Assembly (NCBI GenBank): GCA_945876435.1
Contig: CAMCOD010000003.1
Coordinates: forward strand, 45,881 to 109,880
Direction: 5' to 3'
DNA: 64,000 nucleotides
Source of the DNA: an uncultured Clostridia bacterium
GTDB lineage: Bacteria; Bacillota; Clostridia; Oscillospirales; Ruminococcaceae
Under the pieces are notes generated by a model. The model did not search any database. It was not told the origin of the DNA and worked only from the letters and a program-made list of their open reading frames with translations. Positions within the stretch are counted from its first letter, which is position 1; each line of letters opens with the position of its first letter. A program made the position numbers and the translations under genes. Positions 52,841 through 60,987 of this stretch are shown one piece after another.

Positions 52841-53519
52841 TTCATTTTTCCAAGGTGTATTTGACACCGAATTAACCACTGTTATTGCCCCTGCTGACTT
52901 TTTGCTGTGCGTGGGAGCTTCCCTTCTCATCGGTTTACTGTTGTGTGCCATGACAATGTGGCGCGCAAAAAGCAGCGGGAGCTTCGTTATCACCTTGGCT
53001 CTTCTGCCTGCTGTTGTCTGCGTAGTCATTATGATGGTCAACGGCAATGTCGGCACCGGCGTAGCGGTGGCCGGAGCCTTCAGCTTGATACGCTTTCGTT
53101 CAGCTCCCGGTTCCGCCCGGGAAATCGGCGCTATTTTTATCGCCATGGGAACGGGACTCATCGCCGGTATGGGGTATTTGGGCTATGCAGCACTGTTTGC
53201 CCTAATCTTAGGCGGCGCCACCATGCTTTATACCGCTGTTCATCTTGGGGAAGGTGCGCGAAATAAGACACTGCGCATCACCATCCCGGAAAATCTGGAC
53301 TATACCGGCGTTTTTGACCCGGTATTGCAGAAATATACCACGGACTATACCCTGAAACATGTAAAGACCAGCAATATGGGCAGCCTGTTCAAGTTGACCT
53401 ACGATTTAACCCTGCGGGATCCCGGGAAAGAAAAAGCGCTTATCGACGAGCTGCGCCTCCGGAATGGAAATCTGGAAATCTCTATATCATATCAGGAAAA
53501 CACCGCAGCGGGTCTTTAA
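52833..53519 (+). CDS. DUF4956 membrane protein
   Basis: 228 residues: about four membrane helices (residues ~22-135) including GTGVAVAGAFSLIRFRSAPGSAREIGAIFIAMGTGL, followed by a soluble C-terminal ferredoxin-like domain. Matches DUF4956, regularly next to VTC polyphosphate polymerases; it may be a membrane anchor or channel for polyphosphate (inference). Start overlaps the VTC gene. Confidence 0.92.
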   Translation: MLNSFFQGVFDTELTTVIAPADFLLCVGASLLIGLLLCAMTMWRAKSSGSFVITLALLPAVVCVVIMMVNGNVGTGVAVAGAFSLIRFRSAPGSAREIGAIFIAMGTGLIAGMGYLGYAALFALILGGATMLYTAVHLGEGARNKTLRITIPENLDYTGVFDPVLQKYTTDYTLKHVKTSNMGSLFKLTYDLTLRDPGKEKALIDELRLRNGNLEISISYQENTAAGL

Positions 53520-53535
53520 AAGGAGGAAAGCGAAC

Positions 53536-55191
53536 ACGAAAAAAACAATAACACAGATTATTTTGCCGGCTGTTCTCAGCACAGCCATGCTGCTGTCAGG
53601 CTGCAGCAACGGTGAAACCATTTCTTCCCCCAGCGTTACAGATACTTCGGAAAAAACGGTAAGCACCGCTGATGTGGCCACCGTCCAAAACAGCAGCACC
53701 AATGATTGGTTCAGCAACCGGGATATGGAACAGGGTTATGATGAGGCTGCCGCTGTGACGGTCCAGCTCAACGGAGACACCGCTGCCTGCTCCTCGGACG
53801 CTGTAGCGATTGATGGTGGCAGGATCACCCTGTTGGATGAAGGCGTCTATCTTTTTTCCGGTACCTTTGCCGATGGGCAGATCGTCGTTGACGCTGACAG
53901 CGCAGATAAAGTACAGATCGTTCTGGACGGAGCAGACATCACCAGTGTTTCTTCCGCCGCCATATACTGTCTGGAAGCGGATAAAGTGTTCCTTACACTG
54001 GCAGAAAACGCGGAAAATACTCTGTCTAACGGCGGAACCTTCACAGCCATTGATGACAACAACATTGACGCGGTAATTTTCTCCAAGACTGACCTGACCC
54101 TCAACGGAACCGGCAGTCTGACAGTGAACAGCCCGGCAGGGCATGGCATTGTCTCCAAAGACGAACTGACTGTCACCGGCGGCACTTACACCGTCACTGC
54201 CGCCAAACATGGTTTCACAGGAAAAGACAGCGTGGCGGTAGCTGCCGGCAGCTTCACAATTACCTCCGGTAAGGATGGAATTCACGCTGAAAACGCGGAC
54301 GACGCCTCCAAAGGCTTCCTTTATATTGCGGATGGCAGCTTTGAGATCGATTCCGATGGTGACGCCATCAGCGCCAGCGGTACCCTTCAAATCGATGGCG
54401 GAAGCTATGTGCTGACCACCGGAGGCGGCAGTGCCAGCGCGACAATGCGTGCCGGAGACACGATGCAGCGGTCCGGCTTCAAAGATTTCTCAGCCGACAA
54501 AGCGCCCTCTGGCGCGGCAAGCACCACAGCGGACACAGAAAGCTGCAAAGGCATCAAGGCAGATGGCGCACTGACGGTCAACAACGGTACGTTTCTGTTG
54601 GATACCTGCGATGACGGCGTTCACGGAGGCGCAGATGTGACCATCACCGGTGGCGAATGGACCATTCGCACCGGCGATGACGGTATCCACGCTGACGCCG
54701 CTGTGGGAATCCAAGCAGGAACATTCTCCATTCCTTACTGTTACGAAGGCGTGGAAGGCCAGTCTGTCACCATTGACGGTGGTACGCTGGACATCATTGC
54801 CTGTGATGACGGCATTAACGCCGCTGGCGGGGCAGACAGTTCCGGCATGGATTTCGGCTTTGGAAAACAGAATCAGTTCGACGCTGATGGAAATTGCTTC
54901 ATTATTATCAATGGCGGTACAATCACTGTTGTGTCCGACGGCGACAGCATCGACGCCAACGGAAGTTTGACGGTCAACGGCGGTACGTTGGATCTTACCT
55001 GCAATGGAAACGGAAACACAGCCATTGATACCAACGGAACCTATACCAACAATGGCGGTAATGTCACCACAAATGACGGTTCCGAATCTGGCAATGGCGG
55101 CATGGGTGGTGCCAAATCCCGTGGAAACGGAAAAGAAAACGGTGGCGGAATGCGCTCTGCCCCGCAAACTCCAGCTCCGAATGCAGCTTGA
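53536..55191 (+). CDS. Cthe_2159-like carbohydrate-binding beta-helix lipoprotein, apparent ACG start
   Basis: 551 residues if initiated at ACG 53536. The frame then reads (M)KKTITQ...LLSGC, a perfect lipoprotein signal peptide (lipidated C23), and AGGAGG lies 9 nt upstream at 53521-53526. No ATG, GTG or TTG fits; an in-frame ATG at 53464 is inside the DUF4956 gene, has no binding site, and would add a charged extension before the signal. The mature part is a long parallel beta-helix with repeated DGI/GDAI and G-x-Y-x-V turns, as in Cthe_2159 (pectate-lyase-like fold that binds acidic polysaccharide). A Gly/Asn-rich tail closes it. Exported partner of the VTC-DUF4956 pair. Confidence 0.85.
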   Translation, partial: TKKTITQIILPAVLSTAMLLSGCSNGETISSPSVTDTSEKTVSTADVATVQNSSTNDWFSNRDMEQGYDEAAAVTVQLNGDTAACSSDAVAIDGGRITLLDEGVYLFSGTFADGQIVVDADSADKVQIVLDGADITSVSSAAIYCLEADKVFLTLAENAENTLSNGGTFTAIDDNNIDAVIFSKTDLTLNGTGSLTVNSPAGHGIVSKDELTVTGGTYTVTAAKHGFTGKDSVAVAAGSFTITSGKDGIHAENADDASKGFLYIADGSFEIDSDGDAISASGTLQIDGGSYVLTTGGGSASATMRAGDTMQRSGFKDFSADKAPSGAASTTADTESCKGIKADGALTVNNGTFLLDTCDDGVHGGADVTITGGEWTIRTGDDGIHADAAVGIQAGTFSIPYCYEGVEGQSVTIDGGTLDIIACDDGINAAGGADSSGMDFGFGKQNQFDADGNCFIIINGGTITVVSDGDSIDANGSLTVNGGTLDLTCNGNGNTAIDTNGTYTNNGGNVTTNDGSESGNGGMGGAKSRGNGKENGGGMRSAPQTPAPNAA

Positions 55192-55265
55192 TTGTTGATG
55201 AATACAGGAAGGCAGTCCATTACGGCAATCCTTCCTCTAAACTTCCTTTCCGTTCTCTTTTTATA

Positions 55266-55309
55266 GAAACAGGGCAGTCTGGGTATTCAGACTGCCCTGT
55301 TTCTTTTGC
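55266..55309 (+). terminator. Terminator of the VTC operon
   Basis: GAAACAGGGCAGTCTG / CAGACTGCCCTGTTTC, perfect 16 bp, T-rich tail. Confidence 0.92.
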
Positions 55310-55415
55310 TCTGTTTCTCTCATTGCTGCCAACGCTCCAAGCCGCCCTGCGGCTTGGACGCTCTTTTCCCCTCTCCTCTTGGCTTCATAATACCGGAGCG
55401 CCACCAAATTGCAGG

Positions 55416-55460
55416 AAAAAAGCCATCTGCCCTGAACAGCGTCAGAGCAGATGGCTTTTT
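55416..55460 (-). terminator. Terminator of the pot operon
   Basis: AAAAAGCCATCTGC / GCAGATGGCTTTTT around a 17-nt loop; ends the minus-strand potABCD operon. Between it and the VTC terminator (55310-55415) I see nothing. Confidence 0.85.
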
Positions 55461-55491
55461 CATACAAGCGAAACCAAATTTATGATTTGTT

Positions 55492-56754
55492 TTACAGTTT
55501 ACGGTAGGTGTCATAGCTGAACTGATCCTTGCGGCGGCGGTACTGCTTTTTAAACACCGTTACAAATACGGAAAGGCCCAGACAGGCGATAATAAACAGC
55601 GGCATAGCCCATTCGTTGTATTCCGGAGCCGCGCTCATCAGCTCTGTCCAAAGCTGATCCATATACAGATTGGTCTCCGTATCCAGATTCACAAAGGCCT
55701 GTGTTTTTTCCATGACCTCGTCGCTGGGATAGGAAATTGGATTTTCCCGCACTTCCTCATCCAGAAGAGCCAATGCCGCAGTATTTGGTGTGGAATACTG
55801 AATGTATTCAATATTTTCCGCCGCAACATTGGGTTCATTCAGGAAGTTGATATACATGTGAGCCGCCAGATAGCGATCCTCGTCAAAGCTGCCGGAGGGT
55901 TTGGGAATACAGATCGCATCCGCAAACCAGTTGCTGCCTTCTTCCGGAACGACAAAGCGCAGAGACTCATTTTCAGCCATCATGTTCACGGCATCACCGG
56001 CATAATAAGGTGCCAGGATCGCCTCATTGCCCTGCATTTTGTCGAAAATCTGGTCCATAACATAAGCCTGCACCAAAGGTTTCTGGGCTTTCAGCTCCTC
56101 AGCCGCCTCAGCTAATTCCTCTTTATCCTGTGTGTTGATGTTATAGCCCAGCTTCATCAGCGTCAGGCCAAAGGCATCACGGGAGTTGGAGAACATCAGA
56201 ATCTCTCCAGCATATTCTTCATCCCAAAGAATGTCCCAGCTCTCCGGATCAAAGCCCAGCTTGTCGTAATTGTAAATCAAACCGACTGTGCCCCAAGTAT
56301 AAGGCACGGAATATTTGTTTTCCGGGTCATACTCTGGATTGACAAAGCGCTCATCAATATATTGGGAATTGGGGATCAGATCAAAATCCAACTCCTGCAA
56401 CATTCCCTCCTGGATCATACGGGAAACCATATAATCCGACGGAAAGATCACATCATAGGAGGCGCTTCCGCTTTTGATCTTGGCGTACATGGACTCATTG
56501 GTATCAAACTGGGTATAATTGACGGTGATACCGGTCAGTTTTTCGAACTCCGCGTTAATATCCATACAGCCGTCGTCGCCATTGGAAATGTATTCGCCCC
56601 AGTTATACACGTTGATGGCCACATTTTTTCCCTTCAGCTGGGAGTAATAAGCCTCGTCATAGTTGGGCTCCCGATCACCCTCATCCGCAAAGGCAGACAC
56701 GGACAGGGAAAACAGAAGCAAAACGGCGCTCAGAAGGGCTGCAAAACGTTTCAT
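55492..56754 (-). CDS. potD: Spermidine/putrescine-binding protein with C-terminal membrane anchor
   Basis: 420 residues. A signal peptide (cleavage near SVSAFA-DE, no lipobox) precedes a PotD-type periplasmic-binding fold (NVYNWGEYIS, GYNINTQDKEEL, PYYAGDAVNMMAEN). Unusually, the end carries a hydrophobic helix (PLFIIACLGLSVFVTVF) followed by KKQYRRRK, a stop-transfer anchor, replacing the usual lipid anchor of Gram-positive binding proteins. Starts one base before the potC stop codon region (adjacent genes). Confidence 0.94.
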   Translation of the reverse strand: MKRFAALLSAVLLLFSLSVSAFADEGDREPNYDEAYYSQLKGKNVAINVYNWGEYISNGDDGCMDINAEFEKLTGITVNYTQFDTNESMYAKIKSGSASYDVIFPSDYMVSRMIQEGMLQELDFDLIPNSQYIDERFVNPEYDPENKYSVPYTWGTVGLIYNYDKLGFDPESWDILWDEEYAGEILMFSNSRDAFGLTLMKLGYNINTQDKEELAEAAEELKAQKPLVQAYVMDQIFDKMQGNEAILAPYYAGDAVNMMAENESLRFVVPEEGSNWFADAICIPKPSGSFDEDRYLAAHMYINFLNEPNVAAENIEYIQYSTPNTAALALLDEEVRENPISYPSDEVMEKTQAFVNLDTETNLYMDQLWTELMSAAPEYNEWAMPLFIIACLGLSVFVTVFKKQYRRRKDQFSYDTYRKL

Positions 56755-57570
56755 TTAGTGTCCCTCCTTTTTTGCCCGGTTCCCTGCAAGCAGCTGCTGC
56801 TCTTTTCGGGCGGAGTAAATATTATTGATCACCAAAATACCCAAAACCACAATGAAAATGATCGTGGAGAGAGCGTTGATCTTCGGTGTTACCCGGCGTC
56901 TTGTCTGGCTGTAGACAACCAGAGGCAGCGTCTGAGAGGAGGAACCGTTTACAAAGTAGGAAACAACAAAGTCGTCCATGGAGAAGGTCAGAGCCATCAG
57001 GAAACCGGACATAATACCCGGCATAATCTCCGGAATAACCACTTTAAAGTAGGCGGTCAGCGGGCTGCAGCCCAGATCCAAAGCCGCCTCATAAATGTGT
57101 TTGTCCATGGAGCGCAGCTTTGGCATAACGTTCAGAACCACATAGGGCACGCTGAAGGTGATGTGGGCCAGAATCAAGGTCGTCACACCGAATTTCAACC
57201 GCAGATAGGTAAACAGCAGCATCAGGGAAACGCCGGTGATGATATCCGGGTTGACCATCGGCAGGTAGTTCAGAGTCATGAAGACGGAACGGAGCCGCTT
57301 GTTCATTTTGTTAAGGCCGATCGCCGCTGCCGTACCCAACAAAGTGGCGAAAACGGCGGAAACCACAGCCACCACCAGAGTCAGCATCAGAGCTTGAATA
57401 ATTTCCTCATCATGGAACAGATCCTGATACCAGCGCAGCGTAAATCCGCTCCAGGTATTTCGGCTTTTGCTGTCGTTAAAGGAAAAAATCATCAAAACGA
57501 TAATTGGTGCATAGAGGAAAGCCATAACAAGGGCCGTATAAGCGTTGGAAAGGATTTTATGCTTCTTCAT
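56755..57570 (-). CDS. potC: Spermidine/putrescine ABC transporter permease PotC
   Basis: 271 residues, six membrane helices, with the permease EAA loop (EAALDLGCSPLTAYFKVVIPEIMPGIMSG) that contacts PotA. N-terminal YAPIIVLMIFSFNDSK is typical of PotC. Its start overlaps potB by 4 nt. Confidence 0.95.
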   Translation of the reverse strand: MKKHKILSNAYTALVMAFLYAPIIVLMIFSFNDSKSRNTWSGFTLRWYQDLFHDEEIIQALMLTLVVAVVSAVFATLLGTAAAIGLNKMNKRLRSVFMTLNYLPMVNPDIITGVSLMLLFTYLRLKFGVTTLILAHITFSVPYVVLNVMPKLRSMDKHIYEAALDLGCSPLTAYFKVVIPEIMPGIMSGFLMALTFSMDDFVVSYFVNGSSSQTLPLVVYSQTRRRVTPKINALSTIIFIVVLGILVINNIYSARKEQQLLAGNRAKKEGH

Positions 57571-58424
57571 CGAATCCGGCCTCCCATCGTTTCAACTTCC
57601 GTATCACCCATAATACTCATGCACAAAAGCACCACAACCATCAGAACCAGCGAAATCGCCGAACCAAGGTTGGGATTATATGTGTTGCCCAGGAACTGCA
57701 GGTCGATAATATCACCGATCAGCTGGTTGGTGCCGCCGCCCAGCATTTTGGAGATAACGAAGGTGCTGACGGAGGGCACAAATACCATGGTAATGCCGGA
57801 GCTGATGCCCGGCAGGCTGAGTGGAAGAACCACTCTGGCAATGACCTCAAGGCTGTTGGCGCCCAGATCCTGCGCTGCCTCGATCACATCATTGCCGATT
57901 TTCGACATGATGGTGTAAAGCGGCAGGATCATAAAGGGAATATAGTTGTAAACCATACCCAAAATAACCGCGCCTTGGGTGTTGATCATGCGGATAGGCT
58001 CGAAACCCAGCAGCATCAGCAGGCGGTTGATCAGACCATTGTTCTCCAGAATGGTCATCCAGGCGTAGGTACGAAGCAGGAAGTTCATCCACATAGGAAG
58101 CATACACAGCATGACCAGTGTATTCCGGCGGAAGCCCTGTTTTCTGGAGATGATGTAAGCCAGCGGATAGGCAATTACCACACACAGAGCGGTGGCGATC
58201 GCTGCAAGCTTAATGGAACGGAATAGAACGCTCATGTGCTCGCCGGCACGGGCGATGTTGTCAATGGTAAAGCTGCCGGCGCTGTCAGTCAGCGCAAAAT
58301 ATACGATCAATCCCAGAGGAATGGCAATGAATACAATGGCCCAGGCCATATAAGGAAAGGCCGGCGCAGTACCCAAAATCTTCTGGAATTTGGATTTATT
58401 GTTGTCAGCGATGGAGTTTTTCAT
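57567..58424 (-). CDS. potB: Spermidine/putrescine ABC transporter permease PotB
   Basis: 285 residues, six membrane helices, EAA loop EAAQDLGANSLEVIARVVLPLSLPGISSG. Forms the channel with PotC. Overlaps the potA stop by one base, so all four pot genes are tightly packed and coupled. Confidence 0.95.
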   Translation of the reverse strand: MKNSIADNNKSKFQKILGTAPAFPYMAWAIVFIAIPLGLIVYFALTDSAGSFTIDNIARAGEHMSVLFRSIKLAAIATALCVVIAYPLAYIISRKQGFRRNTLVMLCMLPMWMNFLLRTYAWMTILENNGLINRLLMLLGFEPIRMINTQGAVILGMVYNYIPFMILPLYTIMSKIGNDVIEAAQDLGANSLEVIARVVLPLSLPGISSGITMVFVPSVSTFVISKMLGGGTNQLIGDIIDLQFLGNTYNPNLGSAISLVLMVVVLLCMSIMGDTEVETMGGRIR

Positions 58425-59476
58425 CAGCGCACCTCCATCTTCTTCATGATGTGAATATCAAAAGGTTTCACATTCATGCCGATCAGCGCGCCTACCTCCT
58501 GACTCAGGGTAGAATGGATCAGCCATTTATAGCCATGAGCGTCCACAGTGATCTCATAATGAACCCCTTTGAATACAACGGACTCCACCACGCCGCTGAT
58601 TGGGGAGGTTTCGTAATCCCCGACAATGATATCCTCCGGACGGATAACAACATCGACGCGCTCATTGGGAGCAAAACCTTTATCCACGCATTTGAAGGCC
58701 TGTCCGGCAAATTCTACCTCGTAGTCCTCGTACATAACGCCGTCAATGATGTTGCTTTCACCGATAAAGTCCGCAACAAAGGCGTTGACCGGCTCGTTGT
58801 AGATGTCCTGAGGCGTACCGATCTGTAAAATCTGGCCGTCCTTCATGACCACCACCCGGTCGGACATGGTCAAGGCCTCTTCCTGGTCATGGGTAACATA
58901 AATAAAGGTGATTTTCAGGCTTTTCTGGATACGCATCAGCTCTGTCTGCATATCTTTTCTCAGTTTTAAGTCCAGCGCACCCAAAGGTTCGTCCAAAAGG
59001 AGCACCTTCGGCTCGTTGACCAGCGCTCTTGCAATGGCCACACGCTGCTGCTGACCGCCGGAAAGCTGATTGATATTCCGGTTTTCGAAGCCGGAGAGGT
59101 TGACCAGCTCCAACATTTCCTTAACCTTGCGGGCGATCAGTTTTTTGTCCATTTTTTTGACGCTGAGTCCAAAGGCCACATTGTCAAACACGTTCAAATG
59201 CGGGAACAGAGCATAGCGCTGGAAAACGGTATTGATGTTGCGCTTATGAGGCGGAACGCCGTTGATCTTTTTCCCATCAAAAAAAATGTCACCTTCTGTA
59301 GGCTCGGCAAAGCCGCCGATGATCCGGAGAGTGGTTGTTTTACCACAGCCGGATGGGCCTAAAAATGTGACAAACTCCTCGTCGTGTATATCCAGGTTGA
59401 TCCCTTTCAATACACGGTGACCGTCCTCGAACTCCACAGCGATGTCCTTCAGACTGATCAAAATATTCTCTTTCAT
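58424..59476 (-). CDS. potA: Spermidine/putrescine ABC transporter ATPase PotA
   Basis: 350 residues. Walker [11 protein letters not shown] (~39-48), signature [14 protein letters not shown], Walker [12 protein letters not shown], then a C-terminal TOBE domain (from ~250) that senses substrate in some homologs. Powers polyamine import. ATG at 59476 follows AGGGGGA. Preceded by the long structured leader. Confidence 0.96.
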   Translation of the reverse strand: MKENILISLKDIAVEFEDGHRVLKGINLDIHDEEFVTFLGPSGCGKTTTLRIIGGFAEPTEGDIFFDGKKINGVPPHKRNINTVFQRYALFPHLNVFDNVAFGLSVKKMDKKLIARKVKEMLELVNLSGFENRNINQLSGGQQQRVAIARALVNEPKVLLLDEPLGALDLKLRKDMQTELMRIQKSLKITFIYVTHDQEEALTMSDRVVVMKDGQILQIGTPQDIYNEPVNAFVADFIGESNIIDGVMYEDYEVEFAGQAFKCVDKGFAPNERVDVVIRPEDIIVGDYETSPISGVVESVVFKGVHYEITVDAHGYKWLIHSTLSQEVGALIGMNVKPFDIHIMKKMEVR

Positions 59477-59706
59477 TTTGCTGCATCCCCCTTTGCGGAT
59501 TTTAGTCGAACAGGTAACCGGGGTAATCCCCTTAAAAAACCCTGCTAACCCACAGCAGCCTTATACCGCTTCCCGCAAAAGGCTTGAGTCTAATCGTGGC
59601 CTCAATGGTGGAGTAGGCCCGTTTTTAGGCGGTATCTCTGTGCCGCTGTGATTCGTGTGGTGATTGCTCGCCGCACACTGATAATTTTGTAGATGCCAAA
59701 AATATC
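59477..59706 (-). ncRNA. Structured ~230-nt leader of the pot operon (riboswitch-like, unassigned)
   Basis: Read on the minus strand. Helix P1 pairs CACAGCGGC with GCUGCUGUG (9 bp); inside it AUACCGC pairs with GCGGUAU (7 bp), enclosing a ~60-nt region with GGCCU/AGGCC and UUGAG/CUCAA helices. The 3' strand of P1 also starts an alternative hairpin CUGCU/AGCAG followed by GG-UUUUUU, a weak terminator. A GGGG-AUUA-CCCC hairpin and the GGGGG Shine-Dalgarno come next. The 5' part has GGUGAU/AUCACC and GUGUG/CACAC pairings. I do not match this to any riboswitch class I know. Confidence 0.6.
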
Positions 59707-59712
59707 ACCCAT

Positions 59713-59740
59713 ACTATAACACAATTAGAAAATAAGTCAA
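59713..59740 (-). promoter_or_regulatory. pot operon promoter
   Basis: Minus-strand TTGACT (59740-59735), 16-nt spacer, TATAGT (59718-59713); predicted start ~59706. Confidence 0.75.
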
Positions 59741-59856
59741 TGTATTTCACGATATTTCCGGATTTTTTCTCAAAAATATTGTGTTTTCTGAGATTTTCCC
59801 TTGTTTTTTTTGAAAATCCTCTGAAATCCTTTGTTTTTTTCTGATTTTGATTGGAT

Positions 59857-59885
59857 TTGACTCAATATTTTTCCTGTGCTACAAT
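59857..59885 (+). promoter_or_regulatory. Promoter of NUDIX gene 1
   Basis: TTGACT, 17-nt spacer, TACAAT; leader ~70 nt. The AT-rich stretch 59741-59856 between the divergent promoters shows no other element. Confidence 0.75.
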
Positions 59886-59962
59886 GGATTCATCCAATTG
59901 ATCCAAAGCGGAAACTCTCAACCCAATCCCCTGTGCTTTTTTGTGAAAGGAGCAACGCATCC

Positions 59963-60436
59963 ATGAAACTGACCACCCTCTGTTACATTGAAAAGGATAA
60001 CGCCTACCTGATGCTGCACCGTGTCAAAAAAGAAAACGATGAAAATCACGATAAATGGATCGGAATCGGCGGTAAATTTGAGAAGGATGAAAGTCCGGAG
60101 GATTGTATCCTGCGGGAAACCTTGGAGGAGACCGGTTTGACCCTTACCTCCTACCGCTACCGGGGACTGATCACCTTCGTATCGGACCAATGGCCCACCG
60201 AATATATGCACCTGTTTACCGCCGATGGCTTTACCGGTGAACTGAAACTTTGTGACGAAGGGGATTTGGAGTGGATCGACAAACAGAAGCTTTATGACCT
60301 GACTCTCTGGGAAGGAGATCGGATCTTTTTGAAGCTATTGGCAGAAAACGCGCCTTTCTTCTCTTTGAAATTGGTTTATGAGGGTGAAAAGCTGGTACAG
60401 GCAGTACTAAACGGAGAAAAAATACAAGAAGGATAA
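59963..60436 (+). CDS. NUDIX hydrolase 1 (MutT/8-oxo-dGTPase-like)
   Basis: 157 residues. A complete Nudix box lies at residues 36-58 (GGKFEKDESPEDCILRETLEETG), matching G-x5-E-x7-REUxEExGU. IGIGGK and the preceding MLHRVKKENDENHDKWIG suggest the MutT-like 8-oxo-dGTP diphosphatase subfamily of Firmicutes. ATG at 59963 follows AAAGGAG by 10 nt. Convergent with NUDIX gene 2. Confidence 0.93.
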   Translation: MKLTTLCYIEKDNAYLMLHRVKKENDENHDKWIGIGGKFEKDESPEDCILRETLEETGLTLTSYRYRGLITFVSDQWPTEYMHLFTADGFTGELKLCDEGDLEWIDKQKLYDLTLWEGDRIFLKLLAENAPFFSLKLVYEGEKLVQAVLNGEKIQEG

Positions 60437-60437
60437 G

Positions 60438-60468
60438 AAAAAGGAGAGACCTAACGTCTCTCCTTTTG
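60438..60468. terminator. Bidirectional terminator overlapping the end of NUDIX gene 2
   Basis: AAAAGGAGAGAC / GTCTCTCCTTTT with a 5-nt loop. The right arm is inside the last codons of the minus-strand NUDIX gene, whose stop is only 14 nt from the plus gene's stop. Confidence 0.85.
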
Positions 60469-60900
60469 TTCCTTTTGCTCCTGTTGTTCACTCAGGAACT
60501 TCTGCAGCTCGTCCCACAGGCTGGGCAGAATATGGGGATAGGTCAGATCTTCCGGAAGTCCGTCAAAAAGTCTTACCTCTCCGATCTCACTTTCCGGCAG
60601 CTCTCCCAACACATCGATCTCACTGAAAAAGAACTGGCCTGCCGGACCAAAGCTGCCGTCCTCCCCGGATACCGCATAGTCGCAGATGGGGATGATTTTT
60701 GCTTTCAACGCTCCGGACTCCTCAAACAGCTCCCGCTCCATGGCCTGAGCAGGCGTTTCACCGTCCTCAATATGACCGCCCTGCCCTTCCCAGGTGCTGC
60801 GTGCCCGATGACGGCTGAACAGCCACTGTCCTTGATACCGGGACAGGCTGACCACAAACCGATAGCTGCCCATGCTTCCAATTGCCGCGGTTTTGACCAT
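60451..60900 (-). CDS. NUDIX hydrolase 2
   Basis: 149 residues. Nudix box at 41-63 (GGHIEDGETPAQAMERELFEESG), preceded by RHRARSTWEGQ. The subfamily is not clear; the C-terminus is a short Glu/Gln/Lys tail. ATG at 60900 has GGAGG 7 nt upstream. The pepV terminator ends ~20 nt before this binding site, leaving no room for a separate promoter unless it lies within pepV, so expression may depend on read-through. Confidence 0.92.
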   Translation of the reverse strand: MVKTAAIGSMGSYRFVVSLSRYQGQWLFSRHRARSTWEGQGGHIEDGETPAQAMERELFEESGALKAKIIPICDYAVSGEDGSFGPAGQFFFSEIDVLGELPESEIGEVRLFDGLPEDLTYPHILPSLWDELQKFLSEQQEQKEQKERR

Positions 60901-60923
60901 GGGAATTCCTCCTTTAATAAAGT

Positions 60924-60959
60924 AAAAAAGCGGCGGCGAAATCAATTTCGCCGCCGCTT
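60924..60959 (-). terminator. Terminator after pepV
   Basis: AAGCGGCGGCGAAAT / ATTTCGCCGCCGCTT, perfect 15 bp, TTTTTT-rich tail on the minus strand. Confidence 0.92.
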
Positions 60960-60987
60960 CGCTCAATATGAGAGGCTAAATTTGGCC

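Noticed and set aside
53464-53535. ATG at 53464 as the start of the beta-helix lipoprotein
   Set aside because: Lies inside the DUF4956 gene, lacks a ribosome binding site and would put 24 charged residues ahead of the signal peptide.
53596-55167. Minus-strand frames opposite the beta-helix lipoprotein
   Set aside because: Arise from the regular DG-repeat codons of the real gene on the plus strand.
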